A DNA stretch of 64,000 nucleotides from Oscillospiraceae bacterium (lineage in GTDB: Bacteria; Bacillota; Clostridia; Oscillospirales; Acutalibacteraceae). The stretch spans positions 62,001 to 126,000 of the forward strand of contig SVOC01000004.1 of the NCBI GenBank assembly GCA_015066625.1, in the 5' to 3' direction. The notes under the pieces are model-generated. The model saw nothing but the letters and a program-made list of their open reading frames with translations, was not told the origin of the DNA and made no database searches. Shown here piece after piece: positions 8,218-18,144 of this stretch; the first letter of the stretch is position 1, and each line of letters begins with the position of its first letter. The position numbers and the translations under genes are program-made.

Positions 8218-9621
8218 ATGTCAGAAAAAACACAGGCAGAAATTCTGAAAGAGGAGCTTTTCTACACACCCGACCACGCATCATATTTCTGCAATGACGA
8301 TGAAATTGCGCAGGCGGATGATTTCTGTGAGGGATACAAAAAATTCCTTGATATGAGCAAAACTGAGCGTGAGGCGGCGGCTTATGTGCTTGACCTTGCA
8401 AAAAAAGAAGGCTACACCGAGTTCAATCCCGATGCAGCCTATAAAGCAGGCGATAAGGTTTATTATCTCAACCGTTCAAAGGCTCTCATTCTCTGCACCT
8501 TCGGCACCGAAAGCCTTGCAAAGGGTGCAAAAATCGTTGCGTCCCACATTGATTCACCCCGTCTTGACCTTAAGCCCAACCCCCTCTATGAGGATTCGGA
8601 GCTTGCTCTTTTCAAAACCCACTATTACGGCGGAATCAAGAAATATCAGTGGACTGCAATCCCTCTTTCGCTTCACGGTGTTATTTACCGCAAGGACGGA
8701 AGCTGTGTGACGGTACGCCTTGGCGAAGATGAGGGCGACCCTCAGTTTGTGGTTACCGACCTTCTTCCCCATCTTGATAAAAAGCAGGCAGGCAGACCTC
8801 TTGACGAGGCAATTGCAGGCGAAAATCTTAATATCCTTGTTGGCAGCAGACCCTTCGGCAAGGATAAGGGCAGCGAAATGGTGAAGCTTAATATTATGAA
8901 GCTTCTCAACGATAAATACGGCATTGTTGAGGCTGATTTCCTTTCTGCAGAGCTTGAAATGGTGCCTGCATTCAAGGCGGCGGATATCGGTTTTGACCGC
9001 AGTATGATTGGTTCATACGGTCACGATGACAGAGTTTGCGCCTATCCCTCGGTTATGGCGGAATTTGAAGTTAAAGCTCCTAAGTACACAAGCGTAACCG
9101 TTATCACCGATAAGGAAGAAACAGGTTCAGACGGCAATACGGGTCTTAACTCCGCATATCTCAAGCATTTTATTGCGGATATTGCAAAAACTCAGGATCT
9201 TTGCGGCAGAGATGTGCTCCGTGCTTCAGAATGTCTTTCAGCTGATGTCAATGCAGGTCTTGACCCCACATATCCCTCTGTTCACGATAAGCTTAACGCC
9301 GCATTCATCAACAGAGGCATTGTTGTTACAAAATACACTGGCTCAAGAGGCAAGAGCAGCACAAACGATGCACACGCAGAGTTCATGTCAAAAATCAGAA
9401 CACTGTTTGATAACGGCAAGGTTGCCTGGCAGACAGGCGAGCTGGGCAAGGTTGACGAAGGCGGCGGCGGTACCGTTGCAAAGTATGTTGCAAACCTTGG
9501 CGTTGAGGTTGTTGATGTAGGTGTGCCCGTGCTTTCAATGCACGCACCCTTTGAGGTTGTATCAAAGCTTGATGTTTATATGGCTTACAAGGGCTTCAAG
9601 GCTTTCCTTGAACAAAATTAA
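8218..9621 (+). CDS. M18 family aminopeptidase
   Basis: A 467-aa metallo-aminopeptidase of family M18 (aspartyl-aminopeptidase-like, with a dinuclear zinc site and a cytoplasmic dodecamer in known members). Visible motifs are VASHIDSPRLDL (first His ligand and catalytic Asp), DKEETGSDGNTG (catalytic Glu pair), the Asp-containing YGHDDRVCAY, and the C-terminal His ligand in SMHAPFEV. An ATG nine bases upstream at 8209 is also in frame, but AGGAAGG abuts it directly, so 8218 is the better start. It is the last gene of the DUF951-prfA-sua5/coaE run and probably acts in intracellular peptide turnover. Confidence 0.92.
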   Translation: MSEKTQAEILKEELFYTPDHASYFCNDDEIAQADDFCEGYKKFLDMSKTEREAAAYVLDLAKKEGYTEFNPDAAYKAGDKVYYLNRSKALILCTFGTESLAKGAKIVASHIDSPRLDLKPNPLYEDSELALFKTHYYGGIKKYQWTAIPLSLHGVIYRKDGSCVTVRLGEDEGDPQFVVTDLLPHLDKKQAGRPLDEAIAGENLNILVGSRPFGKDKGSEMVKLNIMKLLNDKYGIVEADFLSAELEMVPAFKAADIGFDRSMIGSYGHDDRVCAYPSVMAEFEVKAPKYTSVTVITDKEETGSDGNTGLNSAYLKHFIADIAKTQDLCGRDVLRASECLSADVNAGLDPTYPSVHDKLNAAFINRGIVVTKYTGSRGKSSTNDAHAEFMSKIRTLFDNGKVAWQTGELGKVDEGGGGTVAKYVANLGVEVVDVGVPVLSMHAPFEVVSKLDVYMAYKGFKAFLEQN

Positions 9622-9798
9622 ATTCACAAAGAGAAAATAGTAAATAAAAAAGCAGATATTTGTCTATTTGTTTACAGTTTGTTCATATTTTTATAACAAA
9701 AATAAAGTATTAATGCAATATTATACAGGTAGATACAGATGTGTCTGTCTTTCCACATTGACAACTTCTTTTTTCATTTTTATTTTCTCTTTCCCCAA

Positions 9799-9829
9799 CA
9801 ATGCCGGATGCTGCACACGTCCGGCATTG
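9799..9829 (+). terminator. Intrinsic terminator after the M18 gene
   Basis: Arms CAATGCCGGA and TCCGGCATTG (9799-9808 / 9820-9829) with an 11-base loop, then TCCTTTT. It lies 178 bases after the stop of the M18 peptidase gene. The bases between (9622-9798) are AT-rich with no ORF or clear motif. Confidence 0.7.
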
Positions 9830-9849
9830 TCCTTTTACTGATTAAAAAG

Positions 9850-9882
9850 CGGCTTGCAAAGGTGATTTTTCTTTGCAAGCCG
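9850..9882 (-). terminator. Intrinsic terminator for the UDG-ribF-typA operon
   Basis: Twelve-base arms CGGCTTGCAAAG / CTTTGCAAGCCG (9850-9861 / 9871-9882) surround a nine-base loop. On the - strand the hairpin is followed by CTTTTT. It ends the - strand operon and may also act on the + strand (TTTTG tail). Confidence 0.8.
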
Positions 9883-9894
9883 TTTTGTTTATTA

Positions 9895-10467
9895 TTAATA
9901 TGTATGGTCGCAGATTTCCTTTATTTTTCTTTGAAGTGCAAGAAAATCTTCCAGAGCATCGGGCTTATGGTTGGGGTTACGCAGAAGTGCAGCGGGGTGG
10001 AAGGTACCCATAAAAAGGATACCACCTTTTTCAATAAACTGACCGTGCTGCTGAGTAACCTTGAAATCCTTTGAAATAAGCCTCTGTGCCGAAATTCTGC
10101 CCAGGCACACAATGATTTTAGGTCTGATAAGTCTTGTCTGCTCTCTCAGCCAGTCAATACAGCAATCCTGCTCCTGAGGGAGAGGGTCTCTGTTTTTAGG
10201 CGGACGGCATTTTACCATATTTGCAATGTAGATATTCTTTTTGCGGTCTAGGTCAACGGCTTCAAGGTATTTATCAAGGAGCTTGCCTCCTCTGCCGACA
10301 AAGGGTTCACCCTGCAAATCCTCATTTTCACCGGGTCCTTCGCCGATGAACATTACCTCGGCATTTTCGTTGCCTACGCCGAAAACAAGGTTTGTTCTTG
10401 TTTCGCAAAGACCGCATTTTCTGCACTGCATACAATCAGCTTTAAGCTGTTCCCAATTTTCATACAT
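9895..10467 (-). CDS. Family 4 uracil-DNA glycosylase (Fe-S)
   Basis: It removes uracil from DNA. The 190-aa protein carries the family 4/5 signature [17 protein letters not shown] (about 44-60), with the catalytic region in the first part, and HPAALLRNP near the C-terminus. Four [4Fe-4S] cysteines are visible: CMQC at about 14-17, then VKCRPP and the QDCC pair 16 residues later. An upstream in-frame ATG at 10542 would add 25 residues lacking family similarity and overlap ribF by 83 bases. I use MYENWEQL at 10467, which overlaps ribF's end by eight bases. It is co-transcribed with ribF and typA. Confidence 0.9.
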   Translation of the reverse strand: MYENWEQLKADCMQCRKCGLCETRTNLVFGVGNENAEVMFIGEGPGENEDLQGEPFVGRGGKLLDKYLEAVDLDRKKNIYIANMVKCRPPKNRDPLPQEQDCCIDWLREQTRLIRPKIIVCLGRISAQRLISKDFKVTQQHGQFIEKGGILFMGTFHPAALLRNPNHKPDALEDFLALQRKIKEICDHTY

Positions 10468-11365
10468 TGCCCATTTTACCTCGATTTTCAAATATTTCCC
10501 GTGATTTTTCTGCATCCTTATGGATTTGTGCCGAAAGTTCATCCATTGAGTTGAATTTCACCTCATCACGGAGATATTCAAGCAGTCTTACCTCAATTTC
10601 AAGTCCGTAAAGATTGCCGCTGAAACCTAAAATACAGGTTTCACTGCGAAAATCCTCATTTTCAAATGAAGGACGCAGACCGATATTTGTAACGGAAGGA
10701 TATTCCTTGCCGTCAACTATGGTTGCGGAAGCGTAAACACCTTTTTTCGGCTTCACAAAGCCCTTGTCAAAGCGTTGGTTTATGGTTGGTGCACCGATAA
10801 GTCTGCCTCTGTGCTGACCGTCGATAACGGTTTGCTTATAGCGGAATTCTCTGCCCAGCATTGCATTTGCAAGAGGAATATTTCCGCCTTCAACAGCCTG
10901 CCTTATTCGGGTTGAGCTGACGGGACTGCCTTGATAATCAACGGGCTTGCTTACTTTAAGCTTTACTCCGAATTCATCACAAAGACTGCGGAGCTCATCA
11001 ATTCCGCCTTCGTTATTCTTGCCGAAACGGTAATTCCAGCCGCAGCAGACACCCCCTGCATTAAGCTTTTCAATGAGAATTTTCTCAAAAAACTCACGGC
11101 AGGTCATGTCCTTGACCAAATCAAAGGGAACAATTCTTTTTTCCGCACCCGTTGCGGCAATTATTTCGTCACGGAGAGATGATTGCAGCACCTTGTCGGG
11201 AGCTTTACCCGAAAGTGCAAGCATAGGGTGCTTATCGAAAAGGAGAACAAGGGGAGAAAGCCCGTACTTTTTCTGCATTTCAAAAGCACAGGCAATAACC
11301 GTCATATGTCCCTTGTGTAAGCCGTCAAAGCTACCCAGCGTGACGGCTGTTTTTCTTTCGCTCAT
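10460..11365 (-). CDS. ribF: Bifunctional riboflavin kinase / FAD synthetase
   Basis: Converts riboflavin to FMN and then FAD. The 301-aa protein has the N-terminal adenylyltransferase domain with [10 protein letters not shown] (about 12-21) and [12 protein letters not shown] (about 154-165), and the C-terminal flavokinase domain from about 180, with [10 protein letters not shown] (the P-T-x-N site) and [12 protein letters not shown]. The start lies one base downstream of the typA stop, so the two are coupled. No FMN riboswitch is seen upstream, as expected for an internal operon gene. Confidence 0.96.
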   Translation of the reverse strand: MSERKTAVTLGSFDGLHKGHMTVIACAFEMQKKYGLSPLVLLFDKHPMLALSGKAPDKVLQSSLRDEIIAATGAEKRIVPFDLVKDMTCREFFEKILIEKLNAGGVCCGWNYRFGKNNEGGIDELRSLCDEFGVKLKVSKPVDYQGSPVSSTRIRQAVEGGNIPLANAMLGREFRYKQTVIDGQHRGRLIGAPTINQRFDKGFVKPKKGVYASATIVDGKEYPSVTNIGLRPSFENEDFRSETCILGFSGNLYGLEIEVRLLEYLRDEVKFNSMDELSAQIHKDAEKSREIFENRGKMGNV

Positions 11366-11366
11366 T

Positions 11367-13187
11367 TTATTTCTTTTTGAACTGCTGTTTCATACGCAAT
11401 TCTTTTGAAAGGATTCGCTTACGAAGTCTGAGTGAAACAGGAGTTACCTCAAGCAGTTCATCATCCTTTATGAATTCCATGCACTGTTCAAGGCTGAGCA
11501 CGCTGTGAGGCACAAGCCTGAGAGCGTCATCGGAGCCGGATGCACGGGTATTGGTAAGATGCTTTGTTTTACATACATTACATACTATATCTTCATTTTT
11601 TGCACATTCGCCAACAATCATACCCTCGTAAACATCAACACCTGCGGGAATGAAAAGTCTGCCTCTGTCCTGAGTGTTGAACAGACCGTAAGCCGTGCTG
11701 ACACCTGTTTCGTGAACAACAATCGAACCTCTTTCACGGGTCTGGATATCGCCTTTATAGGGTGCATAGCCGTCGAAAAGCTGATTCATAATGCCGTTGC
11801 CGTTGGTGTCTGTCAGGAATTCCGCACGGTAGCCGATAAGACCTCTTGACGGAATTTTGAATTCAAGGTGGGTTGAGCCGCCTTCGCGTGAGCCCATATT
11901 TTCAAGCTCGCCCTTGCGTGAGCCAAGCTTTTCGATAACCGCACCCACATACTGCTCAGGCACTTCAACAATAAGAAGCTCCATAGGCTCCATAAGCTGA
12001 CCGTCGATTTCCTTGAAGATAACCTTGGGTCTCGAAACCTGGAATTCGTAGCCCTGACGGCGCATTGTTTCAATAAGAATTGAAAGGTGAAGCTCGCCTC
12101 TGCCCGAAACCTTGAAGGTATCGGTTGTTTCGGTTTCTTCAACCCTCATGCTTACATTGGTTTCGACCTCTTTGAAAAGCCTGTCACGGATATTTCTTGA
12201 TGTAACGAACTTGCCTTCCTTGCCTGCAAAGGGGCTGTCGTTGACGATGAAGTTCATAGAAATTGTAGGCTCGTCAATCTTGATGAAGGGCAGAGCCTCA
12301 ACATATTCGGGCGCACAGGCGGTTTCGCCGATATTGATGCCTTCAATACCTGAAACGCAGATAATATCGCCTGCTTCCGCTTCTTCACATTCCACACGGG
12401 CAAGACCCTCAAACTGATAAAGCCTTGAAACCTTAACATTCTGAGTTGTGCCGTCGGTTTTGCAAAGTGTAATCTGCTGATTTTTCTTTATCCTGCCTCT
12501 TTCAACTCTGCCGACGCCGATTCTGCCCACATAATCATCATAGTCAAGGCTTGAAAAGAGCACCTGCAAAGGCTCTTCGGGATTACCTTCGGGAGGATTG
12601 ATATTTTCAAGAATAGCTTCAAAAAGGGGCTGCATATCGCCGCCTCTGTTGTTGGGGTCAGAGCTTGCATAGCCGTCTCTTGCGCTGGCATAGATAACGG
12701 GGAATTCAAGCTGATCCTCGTCTGCACCAAGGTCAATGAACAAATCAAGCACTTCGTCCACAACCTCATAGGGACGGGCGTTGGGACGGTCAATCTTGTT
12801 GATTACAACAAGAACCTTCTTTTTGAGGTTAAGTGCCTTTTTGAGAACGAATCTTGTCTGAGGCATACAGCCTTCAAATGCGTCAACAAGCAGAAGCACG
12901 CCGTCAACCATCATAAGAATACGCTCAACCTCGCCGCCGAAATCGGCGTGACCGGGAGTGTCGACAACATTGATTTTTGTGCTCTTATAGTGCACTGATG
13001 TGTTTTTTGAGAGAATTGTGATGCCTCTTTCACGTTCAAGGTCGTTGGAGTCCATAACTCGGTCGGCAACCTGTTCGTTATCACGGAAGGTACCGCTTTG
13101 TTTGAGCATTTCGTCAACAAGGGTTGTTTTGCCGTGGTCAACGTGAGCGATGATGGCAATATTTCTTAAATCTTTTTTATTGGACAA
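11367..13187 (-). CDS. typA: Translational GTPase TypA/BipA
   Basis: A 606-aa ribosome-binding GTPase of the EF-G superfamily, implicated in ribosome assembly and stress adaptation. G-domain motifs are visible: AHVDHGKTT (G1, about 14-22), RGITI (G2), DTPGHADFG (G3), [10 protein letters not shown] (G4). The EF-G III/V-like domains follow, with a basic tail [10 protein letters not shown]. The start codon is TTG at 13187, chosen because the protein begins [20 protein letters not shown] and an AGGTGA ribosome site lies about eight bases upstream. No ATG is available there. Its promoter would lie close to or inside the repeat element at 13216-13339. Confidence 0.96.
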   Translation of the reverse strand: MSNKKDLRNIAIIAHVDHGKTTLVDEMLKQSGTFRDNEQVADRVMDSNDLERERGITILSKNTSVHYKSTKINVVDTPGHADFGGEVERILMMVDGVLLLVDAFEGCMPQTRFVLKKALNLKKKVLVVINKIDRPNARPYEVVDEVLDLFIDLGADEDQLEFPVIYASARDGYASSDPNNRGGDMQPLFEAILENINPPEGNPEEPLQVLFSSLDYDDYVGRIGVGRVERGRIKKNQQITLCKTDGTTQNVKVSRLYQFEGLARVECEEAEAGDIICVSGIEGINIGETACAPEYVEALPFIKIDEPTISMNFIVNDSPFAGKEGKFVTSRNIRDRLFKEVETNVSMRVEETETTDTFKVSGRGELHLSILIETMRRQGYEFQVSRPKVIFKEIDGQLMEPMELLIVEVPEQYVGAVIEKLGSRKGELENMGSREGGSTHLEFKIPSRGLIGYRAEFLTDTNGNGIMNQLFDGYAPYKGDIQTRERGSIVVHETGVSTAYGLFNTQDRGRLFIPAGVDVYEGMIVGECAKNEDIVCNVCKTKHLTNTRASGSDDALRLVPHSVLSLEQCMEFIKDDELLEVTPVSLRLRKRILSKELRMKQQFKKK

Positions 13188-13215
13188 ATGGGGTCACCTT
13201 TTCTTTAAAAGATAT

Positions 13216-13339
13216 AAGTGAAAAATTAAAAGTGAAGAGTAAAAAGTTTCGGATAGGCTTCGTCTATGACCGAATATATAAATGGGTAAGGGCAAAGCCC
13301 TTCCGTAACTATTCACTTTTCACTATTCATTATTCACTT
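13216..13339 (+). repeat. MITE-like element, family A copy 1
   Basis: A 124-bp element starting AAGTGAAAAATTAAAAGTG and ending TATTCACTT, with imperfect terminal inverted repeats made of GTGAAAAGT-like words. Inside are two hairpins. The first is ATAGGC-TTC-GTCTAT (13253-13267, with one G-U pair). The second is AAGGGC-AAA-GCCCTT (13288-13302). It lies between the upstream region of typA and the 3' end of the GPH transporter gene. There is no coding capacity. Confidence 0.88.
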
Positions 13340-13342
13340 CAA

Positions 13343-14833
13343 TTATTCTTCAACCGCAAAGCCTTCGTTTGCACGCTTTTCGGCAAGGGCCGAAAGCATT
13401 TTTTCCTTTTCCTTGCCTGCAATCTTATAGAAGAACATAGGAATTGAGCAGAGGAGCATACTTAAACCGGGAAGGAGAGATACAAGGGTAAACATTGCAA
13501 ATCTCTGATTGAAGGCAACATCCGTTGCAACCATAATTGCTTCCTTTGAAAGCATTGCTGCAGGGTCCATATCAATTGCCATATAGAGCACGATAATACC
13601 GCAGGTTGAAAATGCGTTGCCTATTTTGTTGATAAAGCCCTGACAGGCCGAGCCCAGACCGTTCTCTCTGTGACCCGTGGTAAGCTCCATATAATCAAGG
13701 CTGTCGCAAATCATTGCATAGGAAATAACGTTGATAACGCCCAGAGGAATTGACTGAACAACGATGAAGGGAGCAAGCACATAAATGCTTGCAAGTCCCG
13801 TTGCATAACCGGTAACCGTGGTCACAACACTGGCGGCAAAGCCTGCAAGGCAGGTTGTGATAACGATTTTCTTATAGTCAAACTTCTTCATAAGCATGGG
13901 CATAATAAGGGTTGTGCCGAACATACCTACGATTGTGCAGACCTGGAAAATGGTTTTAACAAGGCTGATGCTGTTAAGAATATCCGCCTGAGTGGGGTTA
14001 TCCGGTCCGATATAGAATGAATAACGGGCAACGTGGATTGCCGCTGCCTGAACAAGATATCTGCCGCTTGAAAGAATGCCCATCATAACAACAAGCATAA
14101 GGGGCTTGCACTTGAAGATTCTTGAAAGGCTGCCGGGCTGACCGGGGATTTTTTTCTTATCGGGAAGAACTACCCTTTCCTTGATATGGAAATAGCAGTT
14201 AACATACATTATTCCGCCGATAACAACCGCAAAAAGTGCAATGAGAAAATACTTTCTCTTTTCAAAGTCAAGAGGATTGGGTTCGTTGCCGTTTGCGGCA
14301 TAAATCGCATTGAGGATAAGGGGAATTGCAAGGAAAAGAACCTCAGGAAGTGCCGAACCGATGCTGTTGATAATCTTTGTGAATGAGATAACGTCGCTTC
14401 TCTCTTTTGAGTTGGGGGTAAGCACGTTGGGGAGAGTCCAGAAAGGAACATCCGCCATTGTGTAAGCCATACCCCAGAGGATGTAAACCACTGCCGAGAA
14501 AATCATAAGGGGAGTTGTATCCATATCGGGGCTGAGATACATAAGGAGTGTAAGAACGGCAATGACGGGAGTAGCCATAATGATATAAGGCTTCATTCTG
14601 CCGTTTTTCATTGACCTTCTGTCAACGATCATACCCATCATGGGGTCGTTGATTGCATCCCATACTCTTGCGGCAAGCATGAGAACAAGGACAAACATAA
14701 GAGGAAGCTGGAGCACGTTTACGTAATAGTCGCTGATGTAGCTTGACATCATTGCATAAATCATACCCTGACCGCCTGCGCCCAGAGCAAACATCCACAG
14801 CTCTTTTTTGCTGACATACTTCTTATTTTCCAT
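13343..14833 (-). CDS. GPH-family (MFS) sugar:cation symporter
   Basis: A 496-aa integral membrane protein with about 12 hydrophobic segments, of the glycoside-pentoside-hexuronide family. Family features are the N-terminal KELWMFALGAGGQGMIYAM (about 8-26) and the loop ARVWDAINDPMMGMIVDR (about 55-72), whose D-x-x-x-D-P-x-x-G pattern is the cation/sugar-coupling signature. Such carriers import sugars or glycosides with Na+ or H+. The ATG at 14833 has AAAGGA upstream and lies 26 bases after the fused GNAT-oxidoreductase gene, so the two are probably co-transcribed. The substrate is likely a glycoside handled by the neighbouring NAD-dependent enzymes. The specific sugar cannot be read from the sequence. 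Confidence 0.9.
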   Translation of the reverse strand: MENKKYVSKKELWMFALGAGGQGMIYAMMSSYISDYYVNVLQLPLMFVLVLMLAARVWDAINDPMMGMIVDRRSMKNGRMKPYIIMATPVIAVLTLLMYLSPDMDTTPLMIFSAVVYILWGMAYTMADVPFWTLPNVLTPNSKERSDVISFTKIINSIGSALPEVLFLAIPLILNAIYAANGNEPNPLDFEKRKYFLIALFAVVIGGIMYVNCYFHIKERVVLPDKKKIPGQPGSLSRIFKCKPLMLVVMMGILSSGRYLVQAAAIHVARYSFYIGPDNPTQADILNSISLVKTIFQVCTIVGMFGTTLIMPMLMKKFDYKKIVITTCLAGFAASVVTTVTGYATGLASIYVLAPFIVVQSIPLGVINVISYAMICDSLDYMELTTGHRENGLGSACQGFINKIGNAFSTCGIIVLYMAIDMDPAAMLSKEAIMVATDVAFNQRFAMFTLVSLLPGLSMLLCSIPMFFYKIAGKEKEKMLSALAEKRANEGFAVEE

Positions 14834-14858
14834 AAAAGCACAATCCTTTCTCACGGAT

Positions 14859-16703
14859 TTATGATTCGTATTCCTTCATTTTTTCTGCCCATTCTGCTTC
14901 GAACTTTTCTTTTATTCCCGCATATACTTCATCGGGAATTTCGGGATTGCCCTTTGAATAGCCGGGTACAAGCATATCACCTGCAACCTTTGCAACGGTG
15001 CATTCCGTATCGTTTCTCCACTTTTCTCTCTCTTCGGGGTTGCGGAGATCGGGAACATCAAGAGGAATACCGCCCTGAAGCACCGAACGGTAAGCAAACA
15101 TACCGGGCAGGAACATATCCATTGCCTCGTATACGTCGATAACATCCATATTGTCTCTGCCTCTTACGGCTTCAACAACATTGTGCATTACATAGAAATC
15201 CGAACCGCCGTGACCTGTGGGTGCGGCAAGGCGTGAGAAGCTGTCCTTTGTTGACACTTCTTCGGGCTCGTTTCTGTTCTGACCCTCAAACTCATCAAGG
15301 TTCACATAGAGTTTATTTACGTGGTCGCTTTCGCATACATCCTCACGGGCACATTCCATTCTGCCCTTTGAACCGTAAATGCTGTACCATACGGAGTTCC
15401 TTGAAGGACCTACGCCATGGATGCTTTTAAGCACTGCACCGTTTTCAAGGGTAATCATTTCGATACCCACGGGACCTGCCTTTGCACCCATTCTTGCCAT
15501 TCTTGCGTTGAAGGGAAGCTCAAAGCCCGTTACCTTGACGGGTTTAAGACCCGTGATATGAACAAGAGGACCGATTGAATGTGTGCAGTAATAGCAGGCG
15601 TGCATTGTGTTACGCCAATGGTCGGGATCGCCGAAGGTGATGTTGTGCCAGATGCTTTCGCAGTTGTGCATATATTCGCCTTCGCCGTATTCAAATTCGC
15701 CAAGAGCGCCCTCACGGTAAAGCTCTCTCATCTTTTTGGGAGCGCCCATATAGCAGTAGTTTTCTGCATAGAAATATTTTTTGCCTGTTCTTTCAACTGC
15801 TTCGATAAGCTCAACAGCTTCCTTCATTGTCTGAACAGGAAGCACCTCGCTGAGCACATGGAAGCCTTTTTCGAGTGCCTTTACGGCAAAAGGTGCGTGC
15901 TCTGTTGCATAGTTTGCAAGAACAACAATGTCCATATCGTGACCCAGGAAGTCCTCATAATTGTTATAGAAAGTGATATCTCTGCCTGCATAGTCCTTCT
16001 TTGCCTTGTCAAGCAGAATATCGTAATTGTCGCAGATAGCAACGGTTTTTGCGCCTCTGACGTTATCGCAGTGGTTAATCATTGTTCTGCCTCTGCCGAC
16101 ACCTACAACACCGATTTTTATAACGGGTGCGGCTTCGACACGCCTGCAAAAGCTGCAATCCTCATAAACCATATCAACGCTGTCAACGCCAAGCTCGCAA
16201 AGCATCCATTCCCAGCGAGCCTTCATATCCTCGTCGTATTCAACTGGAATGAAGCCTGCGGTAAGGTAGCTCTTGACAGCACCTTTACGCCATTCGTCTG
16301 TGGTGAGTTCAATATAATCAACGCCGTCTTCGCTGAGCTTTTTAACTGCAACGCTGTTGAGATATTTGCCCAGACCTTTGCCTCTGAATTCGGTTTTGAT
16401 GCCTACCATATGCACCTCGCCGTGATTGCCTTCGGGGTGGTCAATAGCGGTTACGGTACCAATATGTTCGCCGTTGTAGTCAAGGAAGAAAACGTCTGTT
16501 TCGTAAACAACATCGTCACGTCCGCCTACACATTCATCAAAGAATTCGGGCTTTTCATCGTCTGCAACAAGGCCGTTTTTACAGCATTCAACCCAGGCGG
16601 CTTTATCGCTTTCGTCTTTGTAATTTGAAATGGAATATCCTTCGGGGAGCTCATACTCCTTTACGGGAGTTCCTTTGAGCCAATACATTTTTAACTGTGC
16701 CAT
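14859..16703 (-). CDS. Fusion: GNAT acetyltransferase + Gfo/Idh/MocA (GH109-like) oxidoreductase
   Basis: A 614-aa two-domain protein. Residues about 20-165 are a GNAT domain, with the acetyl-CoA loop EFRGKGLGKYLN (about 101-112). Residues about 192-600 are a Gfo/Idh/MocA oxidoreductase, with the Rossmann start KIGVVGVGRGR and a substrate domain with ENYCYMGAPKKM and HACYYCTHSIGP. Where typical family members have EKP, this protein has SEVLPVQT. That segment, together with the Tyr/Thr-His-x-x-GP region, resembles the NAD-dependent glycosidases of GH109. That match is from memory and needs checking. The ATG at 16703 is preceded by AAAGGTGA. It lies upstream of a GPH transporter in the same run. 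A linker with CSFCRR (about 175-185) separates the domains. Confidence 0.82.
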   Translation of the reverse strand: MAQLKMYWLKGTPVKEYELPEGYSISNYKDESDKAAWVECCKNGLVADDEKPEFFDECVGGRDDVVYETDVFFLDYNGEHIGTVTAIDHPEGNHGEVHMVGIKTEFRGKGLGKYLNSVAVKKLSEDGVDYIELTTDEWRKGAVKSYLTAGFIPVEYDEDMKARWEWMLCELGVDSVDMVYEDCSFCRRVEAAPVIKIGVVGVGRGRTMINHCDNVRGAKTVAICDNYDILLDKAKKDYAGRDITFYNNYEDFLGHDMDIVVLANYATEHAPFAVKALEKGFHVLSEVLPVQTMKEAVELIEAVERTGKKYFYAENYCYMGAPKKMRELYREGALGEFEYGEGEYMHNCESIWHNITFGDPDHWRNTMHACYYCTHSIGPLVHITGLKPVKVTGFELPFNARMARMGAKAGPVGIEMITLENGAVLKSIHGVGPSRNSVWYSIYGSKGRMECAREDVCESDHVNKLYVNLDEFEGQNRNEPEEVSTKDSFSRLAAPTGHGGSDFYVMHNVVEAVRGRDNMDVIDVYEAMDMFLPGMFAYRSVLQGGIPLDVPDLRNPEEREKWRNDTECTVAKVAGDMLVPGYSKGNPEIPDEVYAGIKEKFEAEWAEKMKEYES

Positions 16704-16745
16704 AGTAATCACCTTTTAAAAATTGATAAAAAAATTGACAGTGTC

Positions 16746-16869
16746 AAGTGAACAGTGAATAATGAAAAGTGAATAGTTAAGGAAGGGCGTTGCCCTTACC
16801 TATTTATATAATCGGTCATAGGCGGAGCCTATCCGAAACTTTTCACTCTTCACTCTTAACTTTTCACTT
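16746..16869 (-). repeat. MITE-like element, family A copy 2 (inverted)
   Basis: A 124-bp copy in reverse orientation, between the start of the GNAT-oxidoreductase gene and the 3' end of the reductase gene. It keeps both hairpins: AAGGGC-GTT-GCCCTT (16783-16797) and ATAGGC-GGA-GCCTAT (16818-16832). The ends AAGTGAACAGTGAAT and AACTTTTCACTT are the inverted arms. Confidence 0.9.
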
Positions 16870-16875
16870 TAAAAA

Positions 16876-16895
16876 GGGGCTGTATCAACAGCCCC
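16876..16895 (-). terminator. Terminator of the reductase gene
   Basis: GGGGCTGT-ATCA-ACAGCCCC, followed on the - strand by TTTTT. It lies 16 bases after the stop codon at 16911. Confidence 0.85.
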
Positions 16896-16910
16896 AATAT
16901 GTTCAAAAAA

Positions 16911-17930
16911 TTATTCGCCTTTCATTTCAAGGAGTTTTACAGTGCCGTCATATGAAGCCTGGCTTACCTTGATTGAATCTGTGATAGCTGCCTTGATATC
17001 ATCCTCTGTTGCGCCGAGCTCAACAGCATACTTTCTGTCGATGAAAAGGTTGATATCCATAATATCTGCAAGTCCGTCAACGTCAATACCGCTTTCAATA
17101 CCCTTTGCGGCATATTCTTTCTTGACTCCGCCGAGACCCATACGCATCATCCAGGGAGCAACGCTGATAATCTTTCTGTTTTCTCCCATGCCCCTTGCAG
17201 CGTAAACAATTTTAAGGAATTCCTTCCATGTCTGGTTATACATGCTGATGGGCCATGCCTTTGCGCCCTTTGATTTTTCTGCTGCGCCGACAATAACCTC
17301 ACCAACCTGGCGTACGGTAAGCATTGCTGTGCCGCCGCCGGGATACATTGTGAACGGAAGCTTATCCATCATCTTGATCTGCTCAATAAGGATAACCCAA
17401 ACAGGCTTTCTGCCGGGCTGTGTGCCGAAGATGTAAGGAAGTTCAAGTACTGCAACATCGAAATTATCATCTGCAAATGAGAATGCAACTTCTTCCTGAG
17501 CAATACGGCTTCTGATGTAGGGATGCTTCTCTGTGAGCTTCATATCGGGACGCTGCTTTGCAAGGTATGCAAAGTATGAACCGAGAATAACAGCACTCTT
17601 CATGCCGACTTCCTTACAGAGAGGAAGAATTCTTTCGAGAGGCTGAATGTTGTATTTGTAGTATGCATCGTAAACGGGTGCGGGGAATTCAACTCTTTCA
17701 TCGATACCTGCTGCGAAAACAAAGCAATCATAGCCTTCCATCATAGCCTTGATTTCGTCGTCTGTCTTTGCATAGATGTTGCAGAATTCAAGCTCCATTT
17801 CCTCGGGAATGGGAGCGCCTTCGGGGAGAGGAGGAAGAGCAACGCTCTTTACCTGATGGCCTCTTTCGATGAAAATTCTTGCAGCTTCACTGCCGAGAAG
17901 ACCTGTGCCGCCAATCATAAATACTTTCAT
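16911..17930 (-). CDS. NAD(P)-dependent epimerase/dehydratase-like (SDR) protein
   Basis: A 339-aa extended-SDR-like protein with the Rossmann dinucleotide motif GGTGLLGSEA (about 7-16) and an acidic/hydrophobic stretch CFVFAAGIDER (about 73-83). The usual Tyr-x-x-x-Lys catalytic pair is not clear: YFAYLAKQRP (about 145-154) could supply Tyr and Lys. Enzymes of this kind act on sugars or nucleotide sugars. The ATG at 17930 has a near-perfect AGGAGGG ribosome site, and an upstream ATG at 17960 has none. It lies in the same direction as the fused oxidoreductase and transporter, suggesting a shared catabolic role, though its own terminator at 16876 and an element separate it from them. Confidence 0.75.
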   Translation of the reverse strand: MKVFMIGGTGLLGSEAARIFIERGHQVKSVALPPLPEGAPIPEEMELEFCNIYAKTDDEIKAMMEGYDCFVFAAGIDERVEFPAPVYDAYYKYNIQPLERILPLCKEVGMKSAVILGSYFAYLAKQRPDMKLTEKHPYIRSRIAQEEVAFSFADDNFDVAVLELPYIFGTQPGRKPVWVILIEQIKMMDKLPFTMYPGGGTAMLTVRQVGEVIVGAAEKSKGAKAWPISMYNQTWKEFLKIVYAARGMGENRKIISVAPWMMRMGLGGVKKEYAAKGIESGIDVDGLADIMDINLFIDRKYAVELGATEDDIKAAITDSIKVSQASYDGTVKLLEMKGE

Positions 17931-18020
17931 TGGGATTACCCTCCTTGAAAAAATATACAAGTATAATATATATTTATTTTTTTAATAAGTCAATAGAGTA
18001 TTGCAAAATTAGACATTTTT

Positions 18021-18144
18021 GAGTGAATAGTGAATAATGAAAAGTGAATAGTTAAGGAAGGGCGTTGCCCTTACCCATTTATATAATCGGTCATAGGCAG
18101 AGCCTATCCGAAACTTTTCACTATTCACTTTTAACTTTTCACTT
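18021..18144 (-). repeat. MITE-like element, family A copy 3 (inverted)
   Basis: A 124-bp reverse-orientation copy with hairpins AAGGGC-GTT-GCCCTT (18058-18072) and ATAGGC-AGA-GCCTAT (18093-18107). Its right end overlaps the stop codon of the Eis-like gene: on the - strand the sequence reads TAAGTGAAAAGT, and the TAA at 18145-18143 is shared. Confidence 0.9.

Noticed and set aside
9622-9798. Possible small gene or regulatory RNA between the M18 gene and its terminator
   Set aside because: The stretch is AT-rich, with a TTGACA at about 9757 but no matching -10, no ribosome site and no convincing fold apart from the terminator.
15579-16628. A 349-codon + strand ORF opposite the GNAT-oxidoreductase gene
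   Set aside because: It is an antisense shadow: a Cys/Phe/Val-rich composition caused by reading the reverse of a GC-biased gene, with no family motif or ribosome site. The - strand frame has clear domains.
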